A stretch of DNA of 64,000 nucleotides, taken from contig DATNDG010000057.1 in NCBI GenBank assembly GCA_035553515.1, forward strand, positions 10,591 through 74,590. Direction: 5' to 3'. The position numbers were made by a program, and so were the translations under genes. The notes under the pieces were generated by a model that had not been told where the DNA came from, did not search any database, and saw only the letters and a list, made by a program, of their open reading frames with translations. This document shows positions 1 to 10,888 of this stretch, in pieces (position 1 is the stretch's first letter; every line of letters begins with the position of its first letter). The stretch comes from DAHUYF01 sp035553515 (GTDB lineage: Bacteria; Pseudomonadota; Alphaproteobacteria; ATCC43930; CGMCC-115725).

Positions 1-90
1 GACGGTCCGGAACAGATAAGAAAGGAAGTAGCCGAGGGCGAACGGCGCGACCACCAGACCGGCCGAGGGATTGGACAACACGGATTTCAT
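1..90 (-). CDS. MFS transporter, N-terminal fragment (runs off the window)
   Basis: Only the first 30 codons are inside the window, read leftwards from an ATG at 90. The peptide begins MKSVLSNPSAGLVVAPFALG and continues with a hydrophobic stretch ending YFLSYLFRTV. This pattern (short polar start, then a helix with FALGYFLSYLFRT) is typical of the first transmembrane helix of major facilitator superfamily carriers in alphaproteobacteria. The substrate cannot be told. The gene is divergent from the arsenic operon, so the two share the upstream gap. The family call rests on one helix and is moderate. Confidence 0.55.
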   Translation of the reverse strand, partial: MKSVLSNPSAGLVVAPFALGYFLSYLFRTV

Positions 91-334
91 GGAAACATTC
101 TTCTCTTGGCACTACCGCGTGACACCGCGTCAGTCGCGTCAGAGGTGTGTGTGCCCAATCTCTTGGTTTTTTATTAAATTTTTAGTTGATCGCCTCCGGT
201 GCGACAAAACCTCCCAGCGTAATGCGGCGCTCGTTCCGCCAAGGCTGCCGTCAACCTGTGCCGCGGCGCCGTGTGCGAGCCGCGGAGCCTGAGGTCCCGA
301 ACGCCGCTTTATCCGAGAGGATCGAGCAATGTCG
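91..334. other. Intergenic gap between the MFS gene and the ars operon
   Basis: No credible coding sequence is seen. Bases 155-195 are strikingly AT-rich for this genome and lie upstream of the leftward MFS gene, so they may carry its promoter. Around 122-152 there are GC-rich direct and inverted short repeats. The right end runs into the ars promoter described separately. Confidence 0.4.
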
Positions 335-385
335 TTGACTCTCCGCCCGGCAATGCCTATTATTTCGATATTCTTCGAAATATCG
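335..385 (+). promoter_or_regulatory. ars operon promoter with ArsR-type operator
   Basis: A near-consensus sigma-70 type promoter is visible: TTGACT at 335-340, a 17-base spacer, and TATTAT at 358-363. Immediately downstream is a 20-base inverted repeat at 366-385 with perfect 7-base arms CGATATT and AATATCG. It covers the expected start point and ends against the GGAGG ribosome site (385-389) of the GTG start at 396. An ArsR dimer bound here would block transcription of its own operon, the normal ArsR arrangement. Promoter and repeat are seen directly; the role is inferred. Confidence 0.8.
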
Positions 386-395
386 GAGGGTTTGC

Positions 396-761
396 GTGCA
401 ACCGGAAAAGGCCATCGCGGCGCTCGGCGCGCTCGCCCATGAGCACCGGCTCAAGGCGTTCCGCCTGCTGGTCGAGCGCGGGCCGGCGGGAGCGCCCGCC
501 GGCGAGATCGCCGAGCGGCTCGGCCTCGCGCCCTCCTCGCTCACCTTCCATTTGCAGCAGCTGCTGCATGCCGGTCTGGTGACGCAGCATCGTCTCGGCC
601 GCCAGATCATCTACGCCGCGGATTTCGCTGCGATGAACGGTCTCGTCGCCTATCTCACCGAGAATTGCTGCGGGCGCGGCAGCGCCTGCGAGCCGCCCTG
701 CAAGCCATCCGTCCCAGAAGCCGCGCCGGCGCGACGCCAAGCCCGAAGGAGGTCTCTATGA
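396..761 (+). CDS. arsR: ArsR-family arsenic-responsive repressor
   Basis: A 121-residue winged-helix protein of usual ArsR length, with the helix-turn-helix around residues 33-60 (GEIAERLGLAPSSLTFHLQQ). It lacks the classical ELCVCDL metal site in the recognition helix. Instead it has cysteines at 91, 92, 98 and 102 near the C-terminus. The CC-x5-C spacing matches the As(III) site described for the Acidithiobacillus ferrooxidans type of ArsR, so arsenite probably binds there and releases DNA. The start is GTG at 396, chosen because GGAGG lies six bases upstream. It heads the ars operon, and its stop overlaps the next start as ATGA. Confidence 0.92.
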   Translation: MQPEKAIAALGALAHEHRLKAFRLLVERGPAGAPAGEIAERLGLAPSSLTFHLQQLLHAGLVTQHRLGRQIIYAADFAAMNGLVAYLTENCCGRGSACEPPCKPSVPEAAPARRQARRRSL

Positions 762-1243
762 AGCGCTTCCATGTCCATGTCGCGGTCGAGGATCTCGCGC
801 AGTCCGTCCGCTTCTATTCGACGCTCTTCGGCGCGCCGCCGAGCGTGCTCAAGCAAGACTACGCCAAGTGGATGCTCGAGGACCCGCGCGTCAACTTCGC
901 CGTCTCGCAGCGCGGCGGCGCGCCCGGCCTCTCGCATCTCGGCATCCAGGCCGAGAACGAGGGCGAGCTCGCCGAGGTCTATCGGCGGCTGGCCGAAGCC
1001 GAGCGGCCGGTGGTGGAAGAGAGGGACACCACCTGCTGCTATGCGCGCTCTGAAAAGCAATGGATCGCCGACCCGCAAGGCGTCGCCTGGGAGACCTTCC
1101 TCACCCATGGCGAGGCGACGGTCTATGGCACGAGCGCGCCGATCGCGGCACTCGCTTCCCCCGCCGCCGCGGACGCGCCCTGCTGCGGCCCCGCGCCGGC
1201 GGCGCTCGCAACGCCAGCCAAATCCGCCTGCTGCGGGGGATGA
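758..1243 (+). CDS. arsI: ArsI-type C-As lyase (glyoxalase-fold dioxygenase)
   Basis: A 161-residue vicinal-oxygen-chelate protein. ArsI enzymes use Fe(II) and oxygen to cleave the carbon-arsenic bond of trivalent organoarsenicals such as methylarsenite. Candidate iron ligands H5, H60 and E112 and the vicinal substrate-binding pair C93-C94 (in DTTCCYARSEKQWI) sit where the family has them. An extra C-terminal tail carries more cysteine pairs (CCGP, CCGG), likely accessory metalloid binders. Related proteins are sometimes named CadI, but the cysteine pair and ars setting favour ArsI. The ATG at 758 follows GGAGG and overlaps the arsR stop; the stop overlaps arsC in the same way. Confidence 0.9.
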   Translation: MKRFHVHVAVEDLAQSVRFYSTLFGAPPSVLKQDYAKWMLEDPRVNFAVSQRGGAPGLSHLGIQAENEGELAEVYRRLAEAERPVVEERDTTCCYARSEKQWIADPQGVAWETFLTHGEATVYGTSAPIAALASPAAADAPCCGPAPAALATPAKSACCGG

Positions 1244-1755
1244 GCGCGGCCATGGAGAAGATCTACAACGTCCTCTTTCTCTGCACCGGCAACTCGGCCA
1301 GGAGCATCCTGGCCGAGGCGCTGCTCGATCATCTCGGTAAGGGCCGCTTCCGCGCCTATAGCGCCGGCAGCTTCCCGAAAGGCGCCGTCCATCCGATGAG
1401 CCTGGAGCTGCTGCATGCGCGCGAGCTGCCGATCAGCCATCTGCGCTCCAAAAGCTGGGACGAGTTCGCCAGGCCGGGCGCACCGGCGATGGATTTCGTC
1501 TTCACCGTCTGCGACCAGGCGGCGGGCGAGACTTGCCCGGTCTGGCCGGGCAATCCGATCACCGCGCATTGGGGCGTGCCGGACCCCGCGGCGGCGGAGG
1601 GAACGGAAGCCCAGCGCCAGGCGGCGTTCCGCGACGCGATGAACCGGCTCGAGGGGCGGATCCGGCTGTTCGTCGCGCTGCCGCTCGAGAAGCTCGACCG
1701 GCTGGCGCTGACGCGCAGGGCCGACGAGATCGGCCGCACGCGCGCCGAGACCTGA
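1240..1755 (+). CDS. arsC: Arsenate reductase, low-molecular-weight phosphatase type
   Basis: A 171-residue protein with the low-molecular-weight tyrosine phosphatase P-loop C15-TGNSA-R21-S, followed by a DP general-acid motif in HWGVPDPAAAEG. Such enzymes reduce arsenate to arsenite, which the downstream exporter would remove. The ATG at 1240 overlaps the arsI stop as ATGA and follows a G-run; a second ATG at 1252 is possible. A tyrosine phosphatase role cannot be excluded from sequence alone, but the position between arsI and acr3 makes arsenate reduction by far the likelier role. Confidence 0.9.
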   Translation: MSAAMEKIYNVLFLCTGNSARSILAEALLDHLGKGRFRAYSAGSFPKGAVHPMSLELLHARELPISHLRSKSWDEFARPGAPAMDFVFTVCDQAAGETCPVWPGNPITAHWGVPDPAAAEGTEAQRQAAFRDAMNRLEGRIRLFVALPLEKLDRLALTRRADEIGRTRAET

Positions 1756-1769
1756 GGCGAGGCCACCCC

Positions 1770-2827
1770 ATGTCGCGCTTCGAGCGCTATCTCACGCTCT
1801 GGGTGGCGCTCTGCATCGCCGTCGGCGTGGCGCTGGGACGTCTGCTGCCGCGCTTCTTCGAGGCGGTGGGGTCGCTGGAGCTGGCGAAGGTCAATCTGCC
1901 GGTCGCGCTGCTGGTCTGGCTGATGATCGTGCCGATGCTGGCGAAGATCGACTTCGCCGCGCTCGGCCAGGTGCGCAAGCATTGGCGCGGCATCGGCGTC
2001 ACGCTCCTCGTCAACTGGGCGGTGAAGCCGTTCTCGATGGCGGCCCTGGGCTGGCTCTTCATCGGGCATCTGTTCGCCGCTTGGCTGCCGGCGGCGCAGC
2101 TCCAGAGCTACGTGGCTGGGCTCATTCTGCTCGCCGCCGCGCCCTGCACGGCGATGGTCTTCGTCTGGAGCAATCTATCCGGCGGCGAGCCGCATTTCAC
2201 GCTGAGCCAAGTGGCGCTCAACGACGCCGTCATGGTGTTCGCCTTCGCGCCGATCGTGGGGCTGCTGCTCGGCCTCTCGGCGATTGCCGTGCCGTGGGCG
2301 ACGCTGCTGCTGTCGGTGGCGCTCTACATCGTCGTGCCGGTGCTGGCGGCGCAGGTGCTGAGACGCCGTGCGCTCGCGCGAGGCGGCGAGGCCGGGCTCG
2401 GCCGCGTCATGGGCGCGTTGCAGCCGGTCTCGCTGGTCGCACTGCTGGCGACGCTGTGCTGCTGTTCGGCTTCCAGGGGAGCGAGATCCTCGCTCAGCCG
2501 GCGGTCATCGCGCTGCTTGCCGTGCCGATCCTCGTCCAGGTCTATCTCAATGCCGGCCTCGCCTATCTCATGAATCGCTGGGCGGGCGAGGCGCATTGCG
2601 TTGCGGCGCCCTCGGCGCTGATCGGCGCCAGCAACTTCTTCGAGCTCGCCGTGGCGACGGCGATCAGCCTCTTCGGCTTCGAGTCGGGCGCGGCGCTCGC
2701 CACCGTGGTCGGCGTGCTGGTCGAGGTCCCGGTCATGCTGTCCGTCGTCGGCATCGCGAACGCCAGCAAGAGCTGGTACGAGCGCGGCGCCGCCCGGCGC
2801 GACCGCGCGCTGGCGCGGCTCTCATGA
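1770..2827 (+). pseudogene. acr3: ACR3-type arsenite efflux permease, frameshifted
   Basis: The 1770 frame encodes a typical ACR3 N-terminal part with many helices, including the conserved cysteine segment APCTAMVFVWSNLSGG. It leaves family sequence after LQPVSLVALLATL. The homologous sequence resumes one frame over as LLFGFQGSEILAQP and runs through the conserved GASNFFELAVA segment to 2827. One missing base, most simply a G after 2456 (CTG-GTG-CTG reads as CTGTGCTG), restores about 352 residues, the normal ACR3 length. No slippery sequence is evident. Either the exporter is inactivated or this is a sequencing error. Everything else in the gene looks intact. The stop overlaps the next gene as ATGA. 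Confidence 0.88.
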
Positions 2828-3708
2828 AGCCAGGACACGCAGCGCTCGCGCTGCTGGTGGCGGCGATCTGGGGCATCGCCTTCGTCGTCAGCAAGCTCGG
2901 CCTCGAGAGCTTCACCCCGCCGCAGCTGACGGCGCTGCGCTTCCTCGTCGCGGCGCTCGCGGCACTCTGGCTGAACCCGCCGCCGATCGGCTGGGGCGCG
3001 CTTGTCGCGATCGGGCTCACGCTTTTCGCCGGGCAATTCCTGCTGCAATTCTTCGCGATTTCCAGCGGCGTGCCGGCGGGCCTAACCGCCATCCTCGTAC
3101 AGACTCAGGCGCTCTTCACTGTGGCCTTTGCCGCGCTTGCCCTTGCCGACCGGCCGACAGCGCGGCAATCGCTCGGCATGCTGGCGGCGCTGGTGGGGCT
3201 CACGCTGATCGGCCTCACCCTGGGAGGCGGCGTCACGGCCTGGGGGGTCGCGCTGGCGCTCGCCTCCGCGGTGAGCTGGGCGATCGGAAATATCCTGGTG
3301 AAGCGGCTGCCGCCCATGGACATGCTCCGCCTGATGGCCTGGGCGAGCCTCGTGCCGCCGCTGCCGGCGCTGGCGCTCTCGGCGGTGCTCGACGGTCCCA
3401 AGGCGTTCGTCGCATCCTTCGCCGCCGCCTCCTGGTGGGGCCTCGCCGCGCCGCTCTATCTCGGCCTGCTGGCGAGCGTCTTCGCCTATGCGCTCTGGGG
3501 AAGGCTGCTGCAGCTCTATCCGGCGGGCGCCGTGGCACCCTACGCACTCCTCGCGCCCTGCGTCGGTGCGCTCGCCTCGGCGGTGGTTTTCGGCGAGCGC
3601 TTCGGTCCGCTGCGCCTCCTGGGCATGGCACTGATCCTCGCGGGCGTCGCCGTCACCGCGCTGCCGCGGCGGAAGCTGCCGGAGGATCGTTCGGCGGCGG
3701 CGGCCTGA
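2824..3708 (+). CDS. EamA-family (drug/metabolite) transporter
   Basis: A 294-residue protein made almost entirely of hydrophobic helices, consistent with ten transmembrane segments in two EamA repeats. The first repeat includes VAAIWGIAFVVSKLGLESF. The second contains ASAVSWAIGNILVKRL and ends with GERFGPLRLLGMALILAGV. Members export amino acids and other metabolites; the substrate here is unknown. Its ATG overlaps the acr3 stop, so it is the last gene of the ars transcription unit. EamA genes occur beside ars genes in other bacteria, but a direct role in arsenic handling is only inferred. Confidence 0.85.
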   Translation: MKPGHAALALLVAAIWGIAFVVSKLGLESFTPPQLTALRFLVAALAALWLNPPPIGWGALVAIGLTLFAGQFLLQFFAISSGVPAGLTAILVQTQALFTVAFAALALADRPTARQSLGMLAALVGLTLIGLTLGGGVTAWGVALALASAVSWAIGNILVKRLPPMDMLRLMAWASLVPPLPALALSAVLDGPKAFVASFAAASWWGLAAPLYLGLLASVFAYALWGRLLQLYPAGAVAPYALLAPCVGALASAVVFGERFGPLRLLGMALILAGVAVTALPRRKLPEDRSAAAA

Positions 3709-3782
3709 GCGAGCCTCCATCGCCCGCCCAGGAGGAAAGCGGCACTTCCGCCGTGCGTCCCATCGTCCGGCGTGGGCCGCGC

Positions 3783-4569
3783 CTAGCCCGGTTCGAAGCC
3801 CTTCTGCTTGAGCGCCGCCTTGGCCTCGGGGCTGGCGAGGAAGTGGAAGAGGGATTTTGCCGCTTCAGCGGATTTGGAGCCGGCGCCGATGGCGCCGACG
3901 AAGACCGTCGTGCTGGCGAACTCGCTGGGGAGCGGACCGACCAGCTCAGCGCCTTGGACCGGCACGATCTCGGAAGCCTGCCCGACCCCGAGCTCCGCCT
4001 CGCCCTTGGCAACCAAAACGGCGGATTGCGCGCCACCCACCGGGATCAACTTGCTCTTAAGCTGATCGGCGATGCCGAGCCGCTCGATAACCTTGGCGAA
4101 ATAGACGCCGCTCGCGCCGCCCTTGGCGGGATCGGAATAGGCGATCGACTTGGCGTCGAGCAGCGTCTTCTTGAAGGCGTCGACCGTGCCGATATCGGGC
4201 TTGGGCGCGCCCGCGCGGGCTGCCAGCGACACGGCCGTGCTCGCCACGCTCGTGCGGCTGCCCGGCATCAGCTTGCCGGCCTTCTCCAAATCGTCCATGG
4301 CGGGCTGCGAGATAATGATCACGTCGGCGGTTTCGCCCGCCAGCACGCGCTTCCTCACATCGGCGATGAGTGTATAGGCGATGGCGAGCTTGATATGGCT
4401 CTGCTGCTCGAAGACCGGCTTCAACTCGTCGAGCGCGGCGCTGAGCGCCACAGAGGGTCTTGACGGTGAGCGGCTCGGGCTCAGCGGCGCTGGCCCCCTA
4501 CACTAAGGCGAGCGCCGCAACAAGGCCGCCCATGAGAACGCGCGAGAACCCCTTCCTCCGCAGGTCCAT
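3783..4569 (-). pseudogene. Periplasmic solute-binding protein (ModA-like), decayed
   Basis: From about 4451 down to 3783 one frame encodes the body of a type 2 periplasmic binding protein of the molybdate-binding-like group (ADVIIISQPAMDDLEKAGKL, DPAKGGASGVYFAKVIERLG). Its signal peptide is in another frame: ATG at 4569, then MDLRRKGFSRVLMGGLVAAL. That frame carries an in-frame TAG at 4498-4500 just before the expected signal cleavage site. A one-base excess near 4452-4454 then separates it from the body (LTVKTL shifts to VALSAALDEL). Two lesions within 120 bases argue for a real pseudogene. No partner permease or ATPase is nearby. A cytosolic product from GTG 4451 is possible but unlikely to function. 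Confidence 0.8.
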
Positions 4570-4662
4570 CTTCCCCTCCCCTTGGCGATCGGCGCAACGC
4601 GCCGTGCCCGTCGAGGGTTATATCACGATTTCCCGTAGCGCCCCGGCCCGTGGGGCGCCGCT

Positions 4663-5127
4663 TCAGCGCGGGACCGCCGGCGCCCCGGCGGTGCGGCTCC
4701 GCGGCTGGTCAGACGCGAAGATCTCGAGGCGGACATGCGCTATGCCGTCCTTGCGCATACCGAGCGCGGTCGCCGCGGCGGCCGAGAGATCGAGGATGCG
4801 GCCCTTCACGTAAGGTCCGCGATCGTTGACGCGGACCTTCACACTGCGGCCATTATCGAGATTGGTGACCCGGAGCACGGTGTCGAAGGGCAGGTTGCGA
4901 TTGGCGGCGGTGAAGTCGCGCTGATCGAAGCGCTCGCCATTGGCGGTGAGCCGGCCCTGGTGGTGCGGACCGTACCAGGAGGCGATGCCGGTCTCGGAGA
5001 AGGTCGCCCGCTCGGGCGGCGGGGCTGGCGGAGGCGGCGGCGGCGCGGCACAGGCGGCGAGCAGCGCGAGCAGCAGCATGACGGGCAGGAAGCGGCGCAA
5101 GACTAACCCCGGGGCAAAGTTCGGCAC
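4663..5127 (-). CDS. rlpA: RlpA-family septal/cell-wall lipoprotein
   Basis: A 154-residue lipoprotein with a hydrophobic signal and lipobox ending LLAAC at residue 26, then a proline-rich linker. The RlpA double-psi beta-barrel covers about residues 42-140 (GIASWYGPHHQGRLTANGER, RVNDRGPYVKGRILDLSAAA). RlpA proteins bind or cleave glycan strands lacking stem peptides and help daughter-cell separation. The C-terminal SPOR domain of longer RlpA proteins is absent, so this is a short form. The start is GTG at 5127 with a weak ribosome site; an internal TTG a few codons later is also possible. Confidence 0.88.
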   Translation of the reverse strand: MPNFAPGLVLRRFLPVMLLLALLAACAAPPPPPPAPPPERATFSETGIASWYGPHHQGRLTANGERFDQRDFTAANRNLPFDTVLRVTNLDNGRSVKVRVNDRGPYVKGRILDLSAAAATALGMRKDGIAHVRLEIFASDQPRSRTAGAPAVPR

Positions 5128-5186
5128 TTAGTAGCGAACGCGCACAGGGCCGAGGAAGTTCAACCGACGCGCGGGGGCGCGCGCGC

Positions 5187-5642
5187 TCAGCCGAGCAGGC
5201 GCTTCACCATCTGGCTCGCCTTGCCGCCGTCGAAGCGACCGGCATGCCGCTCTTTGAGCGCCGCCATGACGCGGCCCATATCCTTCATGCCCTGGGCACC
5301 GAGCTCGCCGATCAGCGCCTTCACCGCCCCTTCGAGCTCGGCCTCGCCCATCTGCTGCGGCAGGAAGCGCTCGATGACGGCGATCTCGCCCTGCTCCTTG
5401 GCGACGAGGTCGGCGCGCTTGCCCTGCTCGTAGAGCACGATCGAGTCGCGGCGCTGCTTGATCATGCCCTGCAGCATCTGCTGGATCTCGGGCTCGCCGA
5501 TGCCCTCGGGTTTGCCGCGGCCGCGGGCCTCGATGTCCTGCTCTTTGAGCTTGGCGATGATGAGCCGCACCGTCGAGACGGTGAGCTCCTCCCTCGCCTT
5601 CATTGCTTCCTTCAGCGTGTCGGTGAATCGCTGCCGCAGCAT
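5187..5642 (-). CDS. GatB/YqeY domain protein
   Basis: A 151-residue stand-alone YqeY protein, related to the tail domain of the GatB amidotransferase subunit that contacts tRNA. It carries the typical N-terminal MLRQRFTDTLKEAMKAREE, a mid segment EQGKRADLVAKEQGEIAVIE, and an ending MGRVMAALKERHAGRFDGGK. The cellular role is poorly defined. The ATG at 5642 was chosen over an upstream extension because GGAGAGGG sits just before it and family similarity starts there. It is divergent from carA, as in many alphaproteobacteria. Confidence 0.9.
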   Translation of the reverse strand: MLRQRFTDTLKEAMKAREELTVSTVRLIIAKLKEQDIEARGRGKPEGIGEPEIQQMLQGMIKQRRDSIVLYEQGKRADLVAKEQGEIAVIERFLPQQMGEAELEGAVKALIGELGAQGMKDMGRVMAALKERHAGRFDGGKASQMVKRLLG

Positions 5643-5770
5643 GGCCCTCTCCAACACTGTCGCCCATTGCCCCGAGTCGCTCGGGACGTTATCGAAGCGG
5701 CCGCCGATTGGCAATTCCCTGTCGGAATTAACCGCTTGAATTCGCGCCTCTTTCGCGGCGGCGTTGGCGC

Positions 5771-5799
5771 TTGACGCGGTTCATGCCAGAAGCTATCTC
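5771..5799 (+). promoter_or_regulatory. Predicted carA promoter
   Basis: TTGACG at 5771-5776 and TATCTC at 5794-5799 are separated by exactly 17 bases in the divergent gap between the yqeY-like gene and carA. This would give a leader of about 70 bases before the carA start at 5875. No leader peptide or attenuator is obvious in that leader. Confidence 0.55.
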
Positions 5800-5874
5800 A
5801 CGCTGGTTGTCCGAACGCCGCCGAAACCGGCGCGAACGGTCCACCAGCAACGAGATCGAGGTTCTCGCGACCGC

Positions 5875-7050
5875 ATGACCGACGCGCCGATGTCGCACGC
5901 CTCCCCGCGCCCGCCCGGCACCACCGCAGCTTTGGTCCTGGCCGACGGCAGCGTTTTTTGGGGGCGCGGCGTCGGCGCAGCGGGAGCGGCGGTCGGCGAA
6001 GTCTGCTTCAACACGGCGATGACCGGCTATCAGGAGATCATGACCGATCCCTCCTATGCCGGACAGATCATCACCTTCACCTTCCCGCATATCGGCAATG
6101 TCGGCGCCAATGCCGAGGATATTGAGACGACGACGCCGGCGGCGCGCGGCCTGGTGCTGCGCGCAGACATCACCGATCCCTCGAACTACCGCGCGGCGCA
6201 GGGCTTCGACGCTTGGCTCAAATCCTTCGGATTGGCCGGCATCGCCGGCGTCGACACGCGGCGGCTGACCCGGCGCATCCGCGACCTGGGCGCCCCCAAC
6301 GGCGCGCTCTGCCACGCGCCCGACGGCGCCATCGACGTGGCGGCGCTGCACGCGCGCGCGCGCGACTGGCCCGGCATCGAAGGCATGGACCTCGCCAAGG
6401 ACGTCACCTGCCGCCAGACCTATCGCTGGGACGAGACGCGCTGGGAATGGGACAAAGGCTATGGCCGGCTCGACGCGCCACGCTTCCATGTCGTCGCCGT
6501 CGACTACGGCGCCAAGCGTAACATCCTGCGCATGCTGGCGAGTGCCGGCTGCCGGGTCACCGTGGTGCCGGCCGAGGCCAGCGCCGAGGACATCCTGCGC
6601 CACAAGCCGGACGGCGTCTTCCTCTCCAACGGACCCGGCGATCCCGCCGCCACCGGCGCTTACGCGGTGCCGGTGATTCGCAAGCTGATCGACAGCGGCA
6701 AGCCGCTCTTCGGCATCTGCCTCGGCCATCAGCTGCTGGCGCTGGCGCTCGGCGGCAAGACGCGCAAGATGGCGATCGGCCATCGCGGCGCCAATCATCC
6801 GGTGAAGGACCTCGCCACCGGCAAGGTCGAGATTACCAGCCAGAATCACGGCTTCTGCGTGCTGCCCGAGAGCCTGCCGGCGAGCGCCGAGGTGACGCAC
6901 GTCTCGCTGTTCGACGGCAGCAACGAGGGATTGCGGCTCAAGGGCAAACCGGTCTTCTCGGTGCAGTACCATCCGGAAGCGAGCCCGGGCCCGCAGGACA
7001 GCCACTACCTCTTCGACCGCTTCGTCAAGCTGATGGAGCGGGCGCGGTGA
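5875..7050 (+). CDS. carA: Carbamoyl-phosphate synthase small subunit
   Basis: A 391-residue glutaminase subunit that supplies ammonia to CarB for carbamoyl phosphate, used in arginine and pyrimidine synthesis. The N-terminal domain has the family signature ALVLADGSVFWGRGVG and FNTAMTGYQEIMTDPSYAGQ. The class I glutamine amidotransferase domain has the nucleophile in FGICLGHQLLA and the His-Glu pair in YHPEASPGPQD. ATG 5875 was chosen; ATG 5890 in the same frame is an alternative. carB follows after 30 bases in the same direction, so the two are co-transcribed. Confidence 0.97.
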   Translation: MTDAPMSHASPRPPGTTAALVLADGSVFWGRGVGAAGAAVGEVCFNTAMTGYQEIMTDPSYAGQIITFTFPHIGNVGANAEDIETTTPAARGLVLRADITDPSNYRAAQGFDAWLKSFGLAGIAGVDTRRLTRRIRDLGAPNGALCHAPDGAIDVAALHARARDWPGIEGMDLAKDVTCRQTYRWDETRWEWDKGYGRLDAPRFHVVAVDYGAKRNILRMLASAGCRVTVVPAEASAEDILRHKPDGVFLSNGPGDPAATGAYAVPVIRKLIDSGKPLFGICLGHQLLALALGGKTRKMAIGHRGANHPVKDLATGKVEITSQNHGFCVLPESLPASAEVTHVSLFDGSNEGLRLKGKPVFSVQYHPEASPGPQDSHYLFDRFVKLMERAR

Positions 7051-7080
7051 GGGTTTCTCTCTCAGCCTTGTCTTCCGCCC

Positions 7081-10329
<3,249 letters not shown>

Positions 10330-10335
10330 CCACCT

Positions 10336-10364
10336 CCGGCCGCCGGGCACGGCCGGGCGGGGTT
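10336..10364 (+). terminator. Possible terminator after carAB
   Basis: CCGGCCG at 10336-10342 and CGGCCGG at 10350-10356 form a perfect seven-base stem, followed shortly by GGGGTTTT. The T tract is short, so this may be a weak or read-through terminator between carB and greA. Confidence 0.4.
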
Positions 10365-10414
10365 TTCGTTACCCTAGAACGCCTCTAAGTCACCGGGGGT
10401 AGAAGTTCCTTCCC

Positions 10415-10888
10415 ATGACGAAGATTCCGATGACTGCAGCCGGGTATGAGCGGCTGCAGGAAGAGTTGAAGCGGCTCAAATCGGTCGACCGGCCGGCCAT
10501 CATCCGCGCCATCGCCGAAGCGCGCGACCATGGCGACCTCTCGGAGAACGCGGAATACCATTCCGCGCGCGAGCGCCAGAGCTTCATCGAGGGCCGCGTG
10601 CTCGAGCTCGAGGACAAGATCGCGCGCGCCGAGGTGATCGACGTGTCGAAGCTCTCGGGCAAGGTGGTGAAGTTCGGCGCGACGGTCACCCTCGAGGACG
10701 AGGAGACCGAGGAGAAAGTGGTCTACCAGATCGTCGGCGAGGATGAGGCGGACATCGCGCAGCGCCGGCTTTCGGTGACCTCGCCGCTGGCCCGCGCGCT
10801 CATCGGCAAGACCATCGGCGAGAGCGTCGAGGTCTCGACGCCGCGCGGCGCCCGCTCCTACGAAGTGGTGAAGGTCGCTTTCCGCTGA
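10415..10888 (+). CDS. greA: Transcription elongation factor GreA
   Basis: A 157-residue protein of standard GreA length. The N-terminal coiled coil contains the acidic tip motif DHGDLSENAEYHSARERQ, which enters the RNA polymerase secondary channel and stimulates cleavage of backtracked transcripts. The C-terminal FKBP-like domain ends ARSYEVVKVAF. The carB-greA order is common in alphaproteobacteria. Its last 31 bases overlap the end of the convergent HAD gene. Confidence 0.97.
   Translation: MTKIPMTAAGYERLQEELKRLKSVDRPAIIRAIAEARDHGDLSENAEYHSARERQSFIEGRVLELEDKIARAEVIDVSKLSGKVVKFGATVTLEDEETEEKVVYQIVGEDEADIAQRRLSVTSPLARALIGKTIGESVEVSTPRGARSYEVVKVAFR

Noticed and set aside
2440..2475. Programmed frameshifting in acr3
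   Set aside because: No slippery heptamer or downstream pseudoknot signal is visible and the family is not known to use frameshifting; a deletion or sequencing error is simpler.
3783..4569. The ModA-like gene as molybdate supplier for the cofactor genes
   Set aside because: It is broken, stands alone without permease or ATPase, and lies 36 kb from the molybdopterin group.
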